From contig JAYRWE010000024.1 in the NCBI GenBank assembly GCA_041918175.1, positions 1 to 64,000 on the forward strand: 64,000 bases of DNA. Direction: 5' to 3'. The notes under the pieces were generated by a model that worked only from the letters and a program-made list of their open reading frames with translations, was not told the origin of the DNA and did not search any database. The number at the start of each line of letters is the position of its first letter. Position 1 is the stretch's first letter. Positions 25,392 through 34,894 of this stretch are shown here, piece by piece. The DNA comes from JABWAN01 sp041918175 (GTDB taxonomy: Bacteria > Zhuqueibacterota > Zhuqueibacteria > Zhuqueibacterales > Zhuqueibacteraceae). The position numbers and the translations under genes were made by a program.

Positions 25392-26411
25392 ATGTCTGCT
25401 CCCACGCTCGACCTCTCTGCTGCAACGCTTGATCTCAAAACGCATGGCATTCAGCGCTTCGCGCATAGAGCCATGGCCACCGTGTTTGAAATTTTTATCC
25501 AATACGACAACGCCAACTATGCGCAACAAGCCGCGCACGAAGCGTTTCATGAGTTGGATCGCCTCGAACAGGAGTTGAGCCGCTTCCTTCCTAACAGCGA
25601 TATCGCGCGCATCAATCAACTCACGCCGCAGGGAACGATTTGCCTCGGCGAGGCCGCGTTTGCCTGTTTGCAGCAAAGCCTGCTCGTGCATGCGGCAACG
25701 CATGGCGCGTTCGATATTACCGTCGGGCCGTTGGTCGATATTTGGCGCAACGCAGATAAGTCGCCGCGCACGCCAAGCGCACAGGAATTGGAACATGCGC
25801 GCCAACGCGTGGGCATGCAACATTTCAAACTAGACGAAGCGCAGCATACCATTACTCTACTCAATGAACATCCGCTCGGCCTCGATCTCGGAGCTTTCGG
25901 CAAAGGCTATGCGGTGGATTGTCTCGCGGAATTGCTGCGCGAATGGAGTATTTCGACCGCGCTCATTCACGGCGGCATGAGCTCGCTCTTCGCCATGGGC
26001 GACCCGTTTGCAACTGCGCCAGGCTGGCCGGTTGCGATCAACAATCCGTGGCAGCGCGCGCAACGTGTCGCCACTGTGCATGCGCGCGAGTGTGCGTTGA
26101 GCGGTTCTGGTTTGCAAAAGGGACAGCACATTATTGACCCGCGCAGCGGCCAACCCGCTCTGGGGCCGCGCGCCGCATGGGCCGCAACGCCAACCGCGGC
26201 GCGCAGCGACGGCATTTCCACTGCGCTCATGCTCATGAGCGCCGAAGACGTTGCAACCTATTGCGCTGCACATGCTGATACGTGGGCCATGCTCGCAGCG
26301 CCGGAGAATGAAGGCGAACTACGCGCCGAGCAAGTTTTGAAATTTGGAAATGTGGAAGGCCTGCTCGTGAGTAGTGAGTTTGATTTTCAAATTTGGCAAG
26401 CTCCTCTATGA
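25392..26411 (+). CDS. apbE: FAD:protein FMN transferase (ApbE)
   Basis: 339 aa. It covalently links FMN to Thr or Ser of target proteins outside the cytoplasm. Seen: N-terminal MATVFEIFIQYD, the DITVGPLVDIWR segment, DLGAFGKGYAVD, and GQHIIDPRSGQPA with the conserved His and Asp. No clear signal peptide, so export is uncertain. No obvious substrate next to it; the DUF3570 protein (56578-57696) carries a matching acceptor motif. Confidence 0.88.
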   Translation: MSAPTLDLSAATLDLKTHGIQRFAHRAMATVFEIFIQYDNANYAQQAAHEAFHELDRLEQELSRFLPNSDIARINQLTPQGTICLGEAAFACLQQSLLVHAATHGAFDITVGPLVDIWRNADKSPRTPSAQELEHARQRVGMQHFKLDEAQHTITLLNEHPLGLDLGAFGKGYAVDCLAELLREWSISTALIHGGMSSLFAMGDPFATAPGWPVAINNPWQRAQRVATVHARECALSGSGLQKGQHIIDPRSGQPALGPRAAWAATPTAARSDGISTALMLMSAEDVATYCAAHADTWAMLAAPENEGELRAEQVLKFGNVEGLLVSSEFDFQIWQAPL

Positions 26412-26413
26412 CC

Positions 26414-26486
26414 TGTCATTCAGAAGGAATCCTTTTAAGCACCGGGCAGTAGCGCCAGCGAGTAAAAAGATTCCTTCTGAATGACA
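26414..26486. repeat. 73-bp palindromic element (family B, copy 2)
   Basis: Perfect 18-bp ends TGTCATTCAGAAGGAATC and its complement; interior similar to the 51721 copy (AGCACCGGGCAG, CCAGCGAGTAAAA). Immediately 3' of apbE. The rest of the 436-bp gap to 26848 holds no gene or repeat that I can see. Confidence 0.85.
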
Positions 26487-26847
26487 GTGTGCCGGAGGCG
26501 CGCGTGCTTGATTGCCGCTTTTGATCATCAAAACTCATAGGCCATTAGCAATTGCTATTTTCACAATGTAAGCTTGAATTTTTTACACACTCGCCACCTC
26601 CCCGCCCGGCCCTTGTTGTTGCTTGAAGTTACCTCCCTCTTCGCGCTTGCCACTCCAGAAATTTTTACACGATTCCTTTTTTCTCTCCTCTCCGGCCCAT
26701 CGCGCTTCCGCTCTTCTTCTTATTAAAAACAACATGCAGCCCGGCGTCTCGCTTCGTGGCAGCGCTTTTGCCTTTGTTCAGGGCGAAGCTCATCAACAAA
26801 ACTACACGTGAGCAGAATGCAAAACGGATTAAACAAGAGGAGGCGTC

Positions 26848-27141
26848 ATGATGACTGCGTTACCATTTTTCTTGAACGGGCTGCTGGGTTGGGCTGCCGG
26901 ACACGTGTCGAGCTTGTTGGATCGTCATTCGCATTGGCTGCGCTTGCTGAATTATCCGGTCGGCATATTGGGCGCGGCCCTCGGCACGATGCTGAGTCAG
27001 TCGTTGCAAAACCTCCAGAACAAATTTTTAGTCACCGGTTTGCTGGCCTCCGCCTGCGCGTTGCTTTTGTTTCGCCTCGTGCGCGGCTGGTTCATGCGTG
27101 AAGGCTTGCATTCCAATATGGAGCGCGGCTTGACGCTCTAA
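26848..27141 (+). CDS. Small membrane protein of unknown function
   Basis: 97 aa (or 96 from the next ATG), with GAGGAGG about 7 nt upstream. Two or three hydrophobic segments: FFLNGLLGWAAG, YPVGILGAALGTMLS and VTGLLASACALLLFRLV. It may be a small inner-membrane protein; no family recognised. Single gene between repeats. Confidence 0.6.
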   Translation: MMTALPFFLNGLLGWAAGHVSSLLDRHSHWLRLLNYPVGILGAALGTMLSQSLQNLQNKFLVTGLLASACALLLFRLVRGWFMREGLHSNMERGLTL

Positions 27142-27158
27142 TCACTGATATCAATTCC

Positions 27159-27223
27159 TGCCCACGAGGCGCGTGCAAGAAAACGAACAATCTTTTCGTG
27201 TGCTTCGCGTGTTTCGTGGGCAG
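27159..27223. repeat. Inverted CTGCCCACGA repeat (family K, copy 2)
   Basis: CTGCCCACGA (27159-27168) and TCGTGGGCAG (27214-27223) enclose about 45 bp containing TTTTCGTGTGCTTCG. Same family as 23445-23490. Confidence 0.65.
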
Positions 27224-27278
27224 AAAAAGAATCGGAGCAGTAGAAGCAATTCATTTTCTAATTTAAAGGAGTCGTCTC

Positions 27279-28004
27279 ATGAAAAAACTCGTATTCGCAG
27301 TCGGTGTCATCGCACTTGTGCTCATCGCGTTGGCGCAACAGGACGTGTTGTGGAGTCGCTTGCAATTTCTCGATGCGCCACAGGTGTATGTGATTCAAAA
27401 AGGCGAGTCGTTGAGCAAGTTGGCGCAAGAACATTACGGCGATACGGATTATTGGCGCGAATTGGCGCTGGTCAATCGCGCGCCCAAGCCAAATCACGTG
27501 CAACCCGGCGAAGAGGTTTTGCTTCCCGCAGCAAACGTGATTCAAGAGTTGCGACGCGCGCGCACGATCTCGCGCGTGAATGATTTGATCAATGCGCAAC
27601 ATGCGCTCGCCACACGCGTTGCGACCGTGAATGAAACACCGGCTGCACCAACCGCGCTCGAAACGGCGCCGGCATCAACGAATGAAGCACCGATCACCGT
27701 GGCCATGGGCGGAAATGCGAATACGCCCGTGGTCATGCCCGCCGCGCAATTGACGCCGCAAGAGCCGGTTGCCTATGACGAGGAACCGGTTGCACAGGAC
27801 AGCAGCAGTTCATGGTTTTGGTTGATCTTCGGTTTTCTCGCGTTGGGCGGCGTGGCCGGCTTCGTGGTGTATCGTCGCCGGCAAGAAGCGGAAGAGTTGG
27901 CGCTGGCGCAAAACGACAAGGGCAAAGTGCAGAGCGTATCGGCAAATTTTCAAGTGGATCGTCGTTCGCAGGGGACGAGCAAAGTCGAGCGCGTGGTGTT
28001 GTGA
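27279..28004 (+). CDS. LysM-domain membrane protein
   Basis: 241 aa. N-terminal signal anchor (about 4-19), LysM module about 36-84 (VYVIQKGESLSKLAQEHYGD, ending PGEEVLLPAAN), an Ala/Pro/Thr-rich linker, then a second membrane helix near 178-198 (WFWLIFGFLALGGVAGFVVY) and a basic tail. Probably binds peptidoglycan and spans the inner membrane. ATG preceded by AAAGGAG. Single gene. Confidence 0.75.
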   Translation: MKKLVFAVGVIALVLIALAQQDVLWSRLQFLDAPQVYVIQKGESLSKLAQEHYGDTDYWRELALVNRAPKPNHVQPGEEVLLPAANVIQELRRARTISRVNDLINAQHALATRVATVNETPAAPTALETAPASTNEAPITVAMGGNANTPVVMPAAQLTPQEPVAYDEEPVAQDSSSSWFWLIFGFLALGGVAGFVVYRRRQEAEELALAQNDKGKVQSVSANFQVDRRSQGTSKVERVVL

Positions 28005-28140
28005 AAACGCGCTTAAGCTTGCCGCAACAAGTGCGACAACAAAGCGAACGGCGATCCTTCTTTGGCAAAAACAAACTGCATCACACACGTTTTCCCAGAT
28101 CAAATTGTTTTGTGAAGTAGAATGGCCGCAGGATGGCAAA

Positions 28141-28178
28141 CCTGAGTCATGCAACGCGGAGTCGAAGCATGACTCAGG
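28141..28178. repeat. 12-bp perfect inverted repeat
   Basis: CCTGAGTCATGC and its complement (28167-28178) around a 14-nt loop, 137 bp after the LysM gene. No T tract. Confidence 0.6.
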
Positions 28179-28256
28179 CCTCGGCGCAGGAGCAGCGAGC
28201 AGCACTTAAAATTTGAAACGCACTTAGAAGTTTCCATACTTCCAATCCTCGAACCA

Positions 28257-28287
28257 GGTTTAGCGTAACTCTTCGTTGCGGTAAACC
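28257..28287 (+). other. Hairpin, possible structured RNA
   Basis: GGTTTA and TAAACC arms with an inner CG-AAC/GTT-CG stem and a TCTTC loop, 14 nt before a strong terminator. Together they could be the 3' half of a small RNA or leader. The 554-bp gap 28005-28558 has no other gene that I can support. Confidence 0.3.
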
Positions 28288-28300
28288 TCGACCTACCGAA

Positions 28301-28334
28301 AAGAGCGCGGTGATAAGCCGCGCTCTTCTTTTTC
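28301..28334 (+). terminator. Rho-independent terminator
   Basis: Perfect 10-bp stem AAGAGCGCGG (28301-28310) and its complement (28318-28327), 7-nt loop, then CTTTTT. About 300 bp past the LysM stop, so it may end that transcript or a small RNA. Confidence 0.75.
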
Positions 28335-28558
28335 CACCCTGATGTTGTACTAGGATAAAACCTCCGGATTGCGCCTCATCGCCGAAATTCCGGCTGCGGG
28401 CTTGGAAATCAAACAAAAATTTATTAGACTCGCCGCGCTTCACAGCGACGCAAGAGTCGGCGCCCGCAATGAAAAAATGAACCGCGTCTTTCAGGATGCG
28501 TCATGCGGAAGTCGTTCCGAATTTAAGCGAACACTTTACCTCAAGGAAAGCAGCAGAA

Positions 28559-30460
28559 ATGAGCGTGTGGAAGATTCAAGATGCGATGGATTTTTACAGC
28601 GTCAACAGTTGGGGCGCGAATTTTTTTTCGATCAATCCCCAGGGCAACATTTCCGTCTATCCCACCGGCGATCCCGAGCACGCCATCGATTTGAAAGTGC
28701 TCGCCGACGAGATTCAACAGCGCGGCATTCAGCTTCCTCTGCTCGTGCGTTTCTCGGATATTCTCCGCGCGCGCATCAAAATGCTCTGCGCGAGTTTTCA
28801 AAACGCGATTCACGAGTGCGGCTACAAATCCGTTTATCGCGGCGTGTATCCCATCAAAGTCAATCAGCAGCGCCACGTCGTCGCGACCATTGTCGATGCG
28901 GGCAAGCCTTTTCATTATGGCTTGGAAGCCGGCTCGAAACCCGAACTGCTCACCACGGTCGCACTCATCAACGACCCCGAAGCGTTGATCATTTGCAACG
29001 GATACAAAGACGAAGAGTTCATCGAGCTTGCTTTGCTCGCGCGCAAAGTGGGCAAGAACGTCATTCTTGTCGTGGAAAAGTTGAGCGAGCTTGAACTCAT
29101 CATTCGCATTGCCGAACGATTGCAAGTGCAGCCGTGCATCGGCATTCGCATTCGTCTCTCCGCCAAAGGTTCGGGCAGATGGGAAGCCTCGGGCGGTGAT
29201 CGTTCGAAGTTCGGCCTCGGCCCGATTGAATTGCTGCAAGCCGTCGAATGGCTGCGCGAGAGAAATTTGCTGCACTATTTGAATCTGCTCCATTATCATC
29301 TCGGCAGCCAAATCACCGCGATTCGCAGCGTGAAAGATGCGTTGCGCGAGGCCGCGCGGTATTATGTCGAACTCAAAAAGATGGGCGCAGCCTTGCAATA
29401 CCTCGATGTCGGCGGCGGCTTGGCTGTTGATTACGACGGCTCGCGCACCAACTTCGCCGCCTCCGCGAATTACTCCATGCAGGAATATGCGAACGACGTC
29501 GTGTATCAAATCATGAGCACATGCGACGAGGCCAAAGTTGAGCATCCCATTCTCGTGAGCGAATCGGGGCGGGCAGTGACGGCGTATCATTCCGTGCTCG
29601 TGTTCAACGTGCTCGGCGTAACCGAGTTCAAACCGGTCGAGCCGAATGCGCCTTCCAGCGAAGACGCGCCGCAACTCGTTAAAGATTTGTGGGATTCTTA
29701 TCAAAGCCTGAGCCGGAAAAATTTTGAAGAGGCCTTTCACGACATTCAACATGCGCGCGAGCAACTCCTCAACATGTTCAATCTCGGTTATGTCGATCTC
29801 AAATGGCGCGCGTATGCCGAGTTGATTTATTGGGCCGCGAATTACAAAATCTATCGCCTCACCAAAGACGGCAGCTACATTTCCGACGAACTCGAAGGCC
29901 TCGAAAAATCCCTCGCGGACATTTACTTCTGCAACTTCTCGCTGTTTCAATCGCTGCCCGACATGTGGGCTATCGATCAAATTTTTCCCATCATGCCGAT
30001 TCATCGTTTGCAAGAAAAGCCCACGCGTAACGGCATTCTCGCGGACATCACCTGTGACTCCGACGGCTGCGTCGATCGCTTCGTGGATTTGCGCGACGTG
30101 AAAAACGTGTTGCCGCTGCATGAGTGGAACGAAAACGAAGACTATCTCATCGGCGTGTTTCTCATCGGCGCGTATCAAGAGATTCTCGGCGATTTGCACA
30201 ATCTGTTCGGCGACAACAACGCCGTGCATATCGCGCTCGACGGCGAGAAGAACAATTACCTGATCGAGCACGTGGAATACGGCGACAACGTTTCCGAAGT
30301 GCTCGCGTATGTGCAGCAGAGTAAAGACGATCTCGTCAATCAATTTCGCCAAAGCGTGGAAGCCGCGGTGCGCGCGGGTCATTGCACGCTCGAAGAAGCG
30401 CGCCGCATTTTGGAAACGTATCGCAGCGGGTTTGACGGATATACTTATATGGAGAGGTGA
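28559..30460 (+). CDS. speA: Biosynthetic arginine decarboxylase
   Basis: 633 aa from ATG 28559, preceded by AAGGAAAGC. PLP enzyme of fold type III converting arginine to agmatine for polyamine synthesis. Lys100 in VYPIKVNQQ is the Schiff-base lysine; LHYHLGSQI, DVGGGLAVDYDGS, and CDSDGCVDRF near the active-site Cys are present. Full SpeA length. No speB nearby; monocistronic by spacing. Confidence 0.95.
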   Translation: MSVWKIQDAMDFYSVNSWGANFFSINPQGNISVYPTGDPEHAIDLKVLADEIQQRGIQLPLLVRFSDILRARIKMLCASFQNAIHECGYKSVYRGVYPIKVNQQRHVVATIVDAGKPFHYGLEAGSKPELLTTVALINDPEALIICNGYKDEEFIELALLARKVGKNVILVVEKLSELELIIRIAERLQVQPCIGIRIRLSAKGSGRWEASGGDRSKFGLGPIELLQAVEWLRERNLLHYLNLLHYHLGSQITAIRSVKDALREAARYYVELKKMGAALQYLDVGGGLAVDYDGSRTNFAASANYSMQEYANDVVYQIMSTCDEAKVEHPILVSESGRAVTAYHSVLVFNVLGVTEFKPVEPNAPSSEDAPQLVKDLWDSYQSLSRKNFEEAFHDIQHAREQLLNMFNLGYVDLKWRAYAELIYWAANYKIYRLTKDGSYISDELEGLEKSLADIYFCNFSLFQSLPDMWAIDQIFPIMPIHRLQEKPTRNGILADITCDSDGCVDRFVDLRDVKNVLPLHEWNENEDYLIGVFLIGAYQEILGDLHNLFGDNNAVHIALDGEKNNYLIEHVEYGDNVSEVLAYVQQSKDDLVNQFRQSVEAAVRAGHCTLEEARRILETYRSGFDGYTYMER

Positions 30461-30495
30461 GGAAAACGGCAACCTGAAGTCGCCGCGCCCTCTGG

Positions 30496-30587
30496 TTGTC
30501 ATTCTGGAAGAGACTCCCCTCGTGCTTGCTACAAAACTTATTTTGAGATCTGTGTCGAGTGCGAGGCAAGGTCCTTCAGGATGACAA
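30496..30587. repeat. Palindromic TGTCATTCTGGAAG element (family C, copy 1)
   Basis: About 92 bp. Outer TTGTCATTCTGGAAG pairs imperfectly with CCTTCAGGATGACAA; inner CTCGTGCTTG pairs with CGAGTGCGAG. Copy 2 at 51602-51694. Lies between speA and the next gene. Confidence 0.75.
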
Positions 30588-30636
30588 AGAGAGGGTGCGG
30601 TTAGCGAAGCAATATGAACCATGTGGAGCCTCGCTT

Positions 30637-32082
30637 TTGAAAACGACGATTACGCCTCGCAGCCGTGCCGCCAATCTTCGCTCTGAACGGCATTTCCTCG
30701 GAACGGCAACGTTTCTTCTTTTCATTCTCTCCGCCTGCCAACATCAAATCGCCGAGCCGGAGCCGCCGGCGATTGTTCCGAGCTTCGGCGCGGTGCAGAT
30801 TCAAGCGAATCAGCACAACGTTCTGAGCGCCATTGCGGAAGTGCGCGTTACGAATGCGCAAACGGTTGTGGTCGAATACGGCGCGGACTCGCTCTTTCAA
30901 CACAGCACGTCGGTGATGCCGGCCGGTGCGAGCTCCACGCAGCTTGCAGTTTTGGGTCTAGCGCCGAACACGAAATACTACATGCGCGCACGCGCGACTT
31001 CTCCCACCGGACATGATGCGACGAGCGCGACACGAATTTTCACAACCTCTGCTCTGCCCAACGAGTTCACCGCATTCACCATCCTCACCAACAAACTTAC
31101 GGCAACCGGCCTGGTGATGTTGAGCTTTATCTCCGCGGATCCCGCAGCAAAATCTTTCGCGCAAGTCATCACGAACGACGGCCGCGTCGTTTGGTATCGC
31201 GAGTTTGCGCAGTCTGTCGTCGATTTGCAAAAACAACCGAACGGCCATTACACCGCTTACACTTCGCTCGATGCTTCGCCTTCGCGCTTCTTCGAATTTG
31301 ATCATAGCGGCGAGGTCTTGCGCGAGTTCGCGGCGAGTGGAGGTCTCGCGACCGGGCCGCATGAGTTGCGCTTATTCGACAATGGCTATTGCCTCTTCGG
31401 CATTGAGTTTCGCAATATGGATTTGACGGCAATTGGCGGAGCGGCAAATATTGCCGTGCGCGGGCTTGTCGTGGAGTACCATCGCGGCAATTCGAATTTA
31501 CGGTGGAATACTTTCGAGCATTTGGAAGTTGCCGAAGGCGCAAGCGACATCGATTTGAACACCGCGCCGGTGAATCCGTGGCACGGCAACGCCATCGACC
31601 TCGATACCGACGGCAACTTGCTCGTCTCGTTTCGCAACAGCGATCAAATCGTCAAAATAAATTCTCAAACCGGCGCGATCATGTGGCGTTTAGGCGGAAA
31701 AAAGAGCGACTTCACTTTTGTCAACGATCCGCTCAACGGCTTCTCGCATCAACATGGCGTGCGGCGCTTGGCGAACGGCAATCTCATTCTTTTCGATAAT
31801 GGCAATTTTCATACGCCGCCCACGAGCCGGGCCGTGGAATATGCGCTTGATGAAAACGCGAAGACGGCGCGCTTGGTGTGGGAATATCGTCACGATCCCG
31901 TGCTCTATGGCTTCGCGCTCGGCTTCGCGCAACGATTGGCGAATGGCAACACGCTTATTTGTTACGGCATCGCGCAACGTATCATCGAAGTCGATGCCGC
32001 CGGCAATAAAGTTTGGGATTTAAAAATTGAAGAGCCGAATCGTTTTGCGTATCGAGCGTTTCGGATTGAGTCGCTGTATTGA
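30637..32082 (+). CDS. Arylsulfotransferase (ASST)-like lipoprotein
   Basis: About 481 aa from a TTG at 30637. An ATG at 30559 is in frame but lies inside repeat C1 and gives a non-signal N terminus; the TTG start puts a lipobox (FILSACQHQ) in the right place. A fibronectin-like domain (about 40-140) precedes a six-bladed propeller typical of bacterial arylsulfate sulfotransferases: DGRVVWYRE, GPHELRLFDNGYCLF, NPWHGNAIDLD, GFSHQHGVRRLANGN. His in the HGNA and QHGV positions fits the family's catalytic histidines. It may move sulfate between phenolic compounds at the cell surface. Confidence 0.75.
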   Translation: MKTTITPRSRAANLRSERHFLGTATFLLFILSACQHQIAEPEPPAIVPSFGAVQIQANQHNVLSAIAEVRVTNAQTVVVEYGADSLFQHSTSVMPAGASSTQLAVLGLAPNTKYYMRARATSPTGHDATSATRIFTTSALPNEFTAFTILTNKLTATGLVMLSFISADPAAKSFAQVITNDGRVVWYREFAQSVVDLQKQPNGHYTAYTSLDASPSRFFEFDHSGEVLREFAASGGLATGPHELRLFDNGYCLFGIEFRNMDLTAIGGAANIAVRGLVVEYHRGNSNLRWNTFEHLEVAEGASDIDLNTAPVNPWHGNAIDLDTDGNLLVSFRNSDQIVKINSQTGAIMWRLGGKKSDFTFVNDPLNGFSHQHGVRRLANGNLILFDNGNFHTPPTSRAVEYALDENAKTARLVWEYRHDPVLYGFALGFAQRLANGNTLICYGIAQRIIEVDAAGNKVWDLKIEEPNRFAYRAFRIESLY

Positions 32083-32193
32083 GCCATTGCTCTCGGAGAG
32101 CATTACTTTTGCGAAAGTATTTCAACTTACCGGGTTTTACGCAATAAGTCAATTTTCCGTTGTTCAACTTTAATTCAAAATGGGAATACTTCT

Positions 32194-34530
32194 ATGAAGC
32201 AGCTTTATTCAGTTCTCGCCGCTTTTGTTTTGTTGTATGGATTGGGGCTTACTTCGGTGCGCGCCGCGGACAAAACTTACATAGCCGTATATGAGCAGCT
32301 CATGAATCTGGGCCGCAGTCCGGCGCGCAAGGCAACAGTGCAAAACCTAACCCTGCTCCGAGACGAGGGGCAATTTACTCTCACCCAAGGCGAGCTTTAT
32401 CTTTTCTCACGCGAGGAAAACCACATCGGCGCCGCGCTCTTTCTTGGCAAAGGCAGTTTCACCATGACGCCGCCGACCGCCATTGAGCAAGATCAGCTCG
32501 AGCGTTTTTATAAAACCAAAACGCTGGTGAAAGAGTTTGACATGCTCTTCCTGCTTTTCGCCGACACGACGCAGCAAGAATTGCAGAGGCATCTCAACTT
32601 CGCTGCGCCCTCCACCGAGCATGATTTGAATGGGCAAGTGAAAGCATGCTTAAAATATGTCAGCGAGAATAAGGGTAAATGGTTCGACAGCGATCTTACG
32701 CGCGCCGCGCTAAATGATTTGCAGAGCGCTTTGTTTTATGCGCAATTCCGCATGGGTTCCGATGATCCCATGTTCTTTCGGATTAGTCCTGACGAGGTGG
32801 AGGAAATCAGTTTTCAACGCCGCGCCGAAACCGCGCATTTCGTGCAAGCCGCTGAAGCCATTTGTCAATTTCATCAACGCCAAGACTACCAAACCGGAAA
32901 GCATCTTACCAAAGAGAACAAGGACCTTGTGCAAATCAACCACTATCGGGTTGAAGCAACGGTCAATCGCAACGTCGCCGGCAATCACGGTTTTTCCGCA
33001 AACACGGAGATCGAATTCAAAGCGCTGCAGCCGGAGCAAAGCTGGATTTATTTTTTTCTCTTTTGGGATATGGAGGTCGATTCCGTGGTGTGGGACAACG
33101 GCGAGGCCGCGGCTTTTTTCAAAGAGAAGAACAACTCATTTTTGTGGGTGCATTCTGCTTCCAAGCTCGTGCCCAATGAAGCTCGAAAGCTCAAACTCTA
33201 TTATCACGGTGAATTGATCGACAGCAATGAAGGCTGGCTCGTGATCAAATCGCCCACCGGTTGGTATCCCACGCATGGCGAGCGCGCGTATGCCACGTTC
33301 GATCTCACGTTCCATACACCCAAACAAATGACGTTTGTGTGCGTGGGCGACAATGTTTCGAGCACGGAGCAAGACAATTCGCTCATCACGCGTTGGGTTA
33401 CGCCCGAGCCGATACGCAACGCTTCGTTCAATATCGGTTATTTCAAAAAGCATGAAGTGAAAGACGAGCGCACCGTTCCAGTCACGGTGCTCATGGCGGA
33501 GAACGTGCATAACCAAATCGGCCAGGCCTTGGCACGGCGCGGCGTTCTCTCCGGTCGCGGCATGGAAAAGCAAGTCGGGCAAGACGTCGCGAATAGCTTG
33601 GTGTTCTTCTCGCATCTCTTTGGCAAGCCGAATATCAAACATTTTTATGCGACGGAAACGCCGGTGAGCCACGGCTTGGCATTTCCAGGTTTGATTCATC
33701 TCGCATGGTCAACGTTTCAAGTGAACGATAAGGAAGGCAATGATCAAATTTTCCGCGCGCACGAGGTCGCGCATCAATGGTGGGGCATCGGCGTGGATTT
33801 CGAAACGTACCACGATCAATGGTTGAGCGAGGGGCTTTCGGATTTCTCCGGCTTGTGGTATATGCAAGTCGTGTTGCGCGACAACAAAAAGTATTTCGAC
33901 CGGTTGAAAGATTGGCGGGAAGCCATTTTCAACAATCGCAAATTTTTATTTGGCAGCGGCCAACAAGCCGGGCCGATTTGGCTGGGCTATCGCACGAGCA
34001 CGAGCACCACCGCGGAAGACTATAGCTTGATCATTTATCAAAAAGGCGGCTGGGTGTTTCATATGCTGCGCAACATGTTGCTCGAATATCTCACCATGAA
34101 AGAGGACGTATTCACGAATATCTTGCAGGAGTTTTATCAAACTTATCGCGGCAAAAAAGCTTCAACTTTGGATTTTCAAAGCGTGGTGGAGAAGCACGTG
34201 GGCAAAGACATGAGTTGGTTTTTCCAGCAGTGGATTTACGGCACGGACATTCCCGAATATCGTTTCTCCTACAAGTTGGAGGAAACCCCGCAAGGCAAAT
34301 GGGTGGCGCATTGCAAGATCGAGCAGCGCAACGTGCCGGAGAATTTTCAAATGCCGGTTTTAATGTTGATTGATTTCGGACAGGAGCGCTTCGCGCGTTC
34401 GCGTATTTGGGTGAAAGGGCCATTGACACGGGTCGATTTGCCGCTTATGCCGGTCAAACCGGAGAAAATTATTTTCAACGATCTCGATTCGGTGCTGTGC
34501 GAAGTGAAAAATGAGAAGTGGGTGGAATGA
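32194..34530 (+). CDS. Secreted M1-family metallopeptidase
   Basis: 778 aa with a signal peptide (1-24). Zinc site HEVAH (His523, Glu524, His527) with the third ligand Glu546 exactly 18 residues on (WLSEGLSDF). The usual exopeptidase GxMEN motif is not obvious, so substrate range is uncertain. N-terminal 250 aa are an extra helical domain (FMLFRISPDE region), then the M1 saddle domain from about 265. Probably periplasmic or outer-membrane-associated aminopeptidase. Confidence 0.85.
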   Translation: MKQLYSVLAAFVLLYGLGLTSVRAADKTYIAVYEQLMNLGRSPARKATVQNLTLLRDEGQFTLTQGELYLFSREENHIGAALFLGKGSFTMTPPTAIEQDQLERFYKTKTLVKEFDMLFLLFADTTQQELQRHLNFAAPSTEHDLNGQVKACLKYVSENKGKWFDSDLTRAALNDLQSALFYAQFRMGSDDPMFFRISPDEVEEISFQRRAETAHFVQAAEAICQFHQRQDYQTGKHLTKENKDLVQINHYRVEATVNRNVAGNHGFSANTEIEFKALQPEQSWIYFFLFWDMEVDSVVWDNGEAAAFFKEKNNSFLWVHSASKLVPNEARKLKLYYHGELIDSNEGWLVIKSPTGWYPTHGERAYATFDLTFHTPKQMTFVCVGDNVSSTEQDNSLITRWVTPEPIRNASFNIGYFKKHEVKDERTVPVTVLMAENVHNQIGQALARRGVLSGRGMEKQVGQDVANSLVFFSHLFGKPNIKHFYATETPVSHGLAFPGLIHLAWSTFQVNDKEGNDQIFRAHEVAHQWWGIGVDFETYHDQWLSEGLSDFSGLWYMQVVLRDNKKYFDRLKDWREAIFNNRKFLFGSGQQAGPIWLGYRTSTSTTAEDYSLIIYQKGGWVFHMLRNMLLEYLTMKEDVFTNILQEFYQTYRGKKASTLDFQSVVEKHVGKDMSWFFQQWIYGTDIPEYRFSYKLEETPQGKWVAHCKIEQRNVPENFQMPVLMLIDFGQERFARSRIWVKGPLTRVDLPLMPVKPEKIIFNDLDSVLCEVKNEKWVE

Positions 34531-34593
34531 GTTGCCGGCTCTGCTCTCAAGCCGAATATCATGTCGTCGTGGCAATGGCTTTAAAGCAAAAGC

Positions 34594-34628
34594 TTCAGAC
34601 AGAAAAATGTAGGGCAGAACAATAAAGC
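34594..34628. repeat. Half copy of family A element (copy 3)
   Basis: CAGACAGAAAAATGTAGGGC only, without its inverted partner. The rest of the 364-bp gap 34531-34894 has no supported gene. Its minus strand is open for 96 codons (34636-34926), but that frame has no recognisable domain and overlaps the M24 gene start. Confidence 0.55.
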
Positions 34629-34894
34629 GCGAAGATCAAACTGCGCGAGTCGAAATCAAACGAGAGAAAATTTCCAACGGATGAAGGCTGCCAATGGATT
34701 TTGCTTCCGCTGTCCGCAAGCCGTAGTTATTCGTTGGAAAAGTCTTTTTGCTTTTGTTGTAACGATTCCACTCTTTCGGTACCAACGTGGATGCGCCGTA
34801 GGAATTTATCCGCTGTATTCGTGAAATCTTCTTACAGAAAAGCTTCTGCATTAAAACCACTGAAGTCACTTTAATGAAAAATGAAAGGAAGGAT

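Noticed and set aside
28541..30622. 693-codon minus-strand frame opposite speA
   Set aside because: Exact shadow of speA, low-complexity composition and no homology; it also crosses repeat C1.
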